From RGIG6353 sp964650465 (lineage in GTDB: Bacteria; Bacillota; Clostridia; Oscillospirales; SIG627), in contig CAZYTA010000036.1 of NCBI GenBank assembly GCA_964650465.1, positions 1 to 24,946 of the forward strand: a DNA stretch of 24,946 nt. Reading direction: 5' to 3'. The notes beneath the pieces were generated by a model that saw only the letters and a list, made by a program, of their open reading frames with translations, had not been told where the DNA came from and searched no databases. The position numbers were made by a program, and so were the translations under genes. Shown one piece after another: positions 24,639-24,946 of this stretch. Positions within the stretch are counted from its first letter, which is position 1. Each line of letters begins with the position of its first letter.

Positions 24639-24670
24639 GTGAAAACCCCTTTAAAATAGTGCTTTTTCAC
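24639..24670 (+). terminator. Weak possible terminator after yitT
   Basis: GTGAAAA (24639-24645) pairs with TTTTCAC (24664-24670) across an 18-nt loop, and a T-rich run follows only at about 24688-24698. The stem is AT-rich and the loop long, so this is a weak call. Confidence 0.3.
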
Positions 24671-24707
24671 ATAATTGAAAAAAATTTATTTTTTTTTCAA
24701 AAACCTA

Positions 24708-24736
24708 TTGCATTTTCTAAAAACCTGTGCTATAAT
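24708..24736 (+). promoter_or_regulatory. Strong promoter of the 5S rRNA-tRNA unit
   Basis: TTGCAT (24708-24713) and a consensus TATAAT (24731-24736) are separated by 17 bp. It is preceded by A/T tracts that could act as an UP element. The transcribed leader contains two small hairpins: GCCT/AGGC (24743-24756) and TCACC-GAGA-GGTGA (24763-24776). Confidence 0.75.
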
Positions 24737-24780
24737 AATCAAGCCTTGAGAGAGGCACTGAATCACCGAGAGGTGAGATA

Positions 24781-24896
<116 letters not shown>

Positions 24897-24904
24897 TTTT
24901 ATAT

Positions 24905-24946
24905 TCCTCCTTAGCTCAGTCGGTAGAGCGCATGACTGTTAATCAT
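24905..24946 (+). tRNA. tRNA-Asn (GTT), partial at window end
   Basis: Acceptor strand TCCTCCT (24905-24911), D stem GCTC/GAGC, anticodon stem CATGA and loop CTGTTAA with anticodon GTT at 24938-24940. The 3' half lies beyond the window. It follows the 5S gene by 8 nt, so the two are probably co-transcribed. Confidence 0.93.

Overview
The window looks like chromosome from a low-to-moderate GC anaerobic Firmicute of the class Clostridia, probably a gut member of the Oscillospirales or a related order. The signs are strong AGGAGG-type ribosome binding sites, TTGACA/TATAAT promoters, a single-chain glycyl-tRNA synthetase, a pyruvate formate-lyase activase, a YitT protein and a DppA-like peptidase. 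The taxon is inferred; no 16S gene is present.

Layout: (1) 1-371 is a hairpin-rich non-coding stretch bounded by 17-bp direct repeats, followed by pflA (+). (2) 1089-1695 holds terminators and a small HTH gene (+). (3) 1696-6429 (-) is a 1577-residue secreted multidomain protein of unknown function. (4) glyS (-) and a GH28 pectin-type hydrolase (+) diverge from back-to-back promoters; the GH28 is followed by a TSUP membrane protein encoded as two coupled half-genes. (5) 10618-18223 (-) is a six-gene sugar-nucleotide and polysaccharide operon. Read 5' to 3' it encodes an HTH-GHMP kinase fusion resembling galacturonokinase, a sugar-1-phosphate nucleotidyltransferase, a UDP-glucuronate 4-epimerase, an NTP_transf_5 protein, an O-antigen ligase/polymerase and a ManA-ROK kinase fusion. 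(6) 18315-20862 (-) carries an alpha/beta hydrolase, a DHHW/AlgX-like protein and an RlmA-type rRNA methyltransferase. (7) 21027-24617 (+) carries a D-aminopeptidase, an OmpR-type two-component pair and a YitT protein. (8) The window ends in a strong promoter, a 5S rRNA gene and the start of tRNA-Asn.

The most interesting reading concerns uronic acid flow. The GH28 enzyme has no signal peptide and could release galacturonate inside the cell. The kinase could make galacturonate-1-phosphate and the nucleotidyltransferase could make UDP-galacturonate. The 4-epimerase could equilibrate that with UDP-glucuronate for an extracellular polymer handled by the polymerase, and possibly modified by the DHHW and hydrolase proteins. 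The kinase carries an N-terminal DNA-binding-like domain, and its promoter is preceded by a perfect 15-bp inverted repeat. Together these suggest a sugar kinase that may regulate its own operon. Family calls rest on motifs seen in the sequence. The galacturonate specificity, the pathway and the autoregulation are inference.
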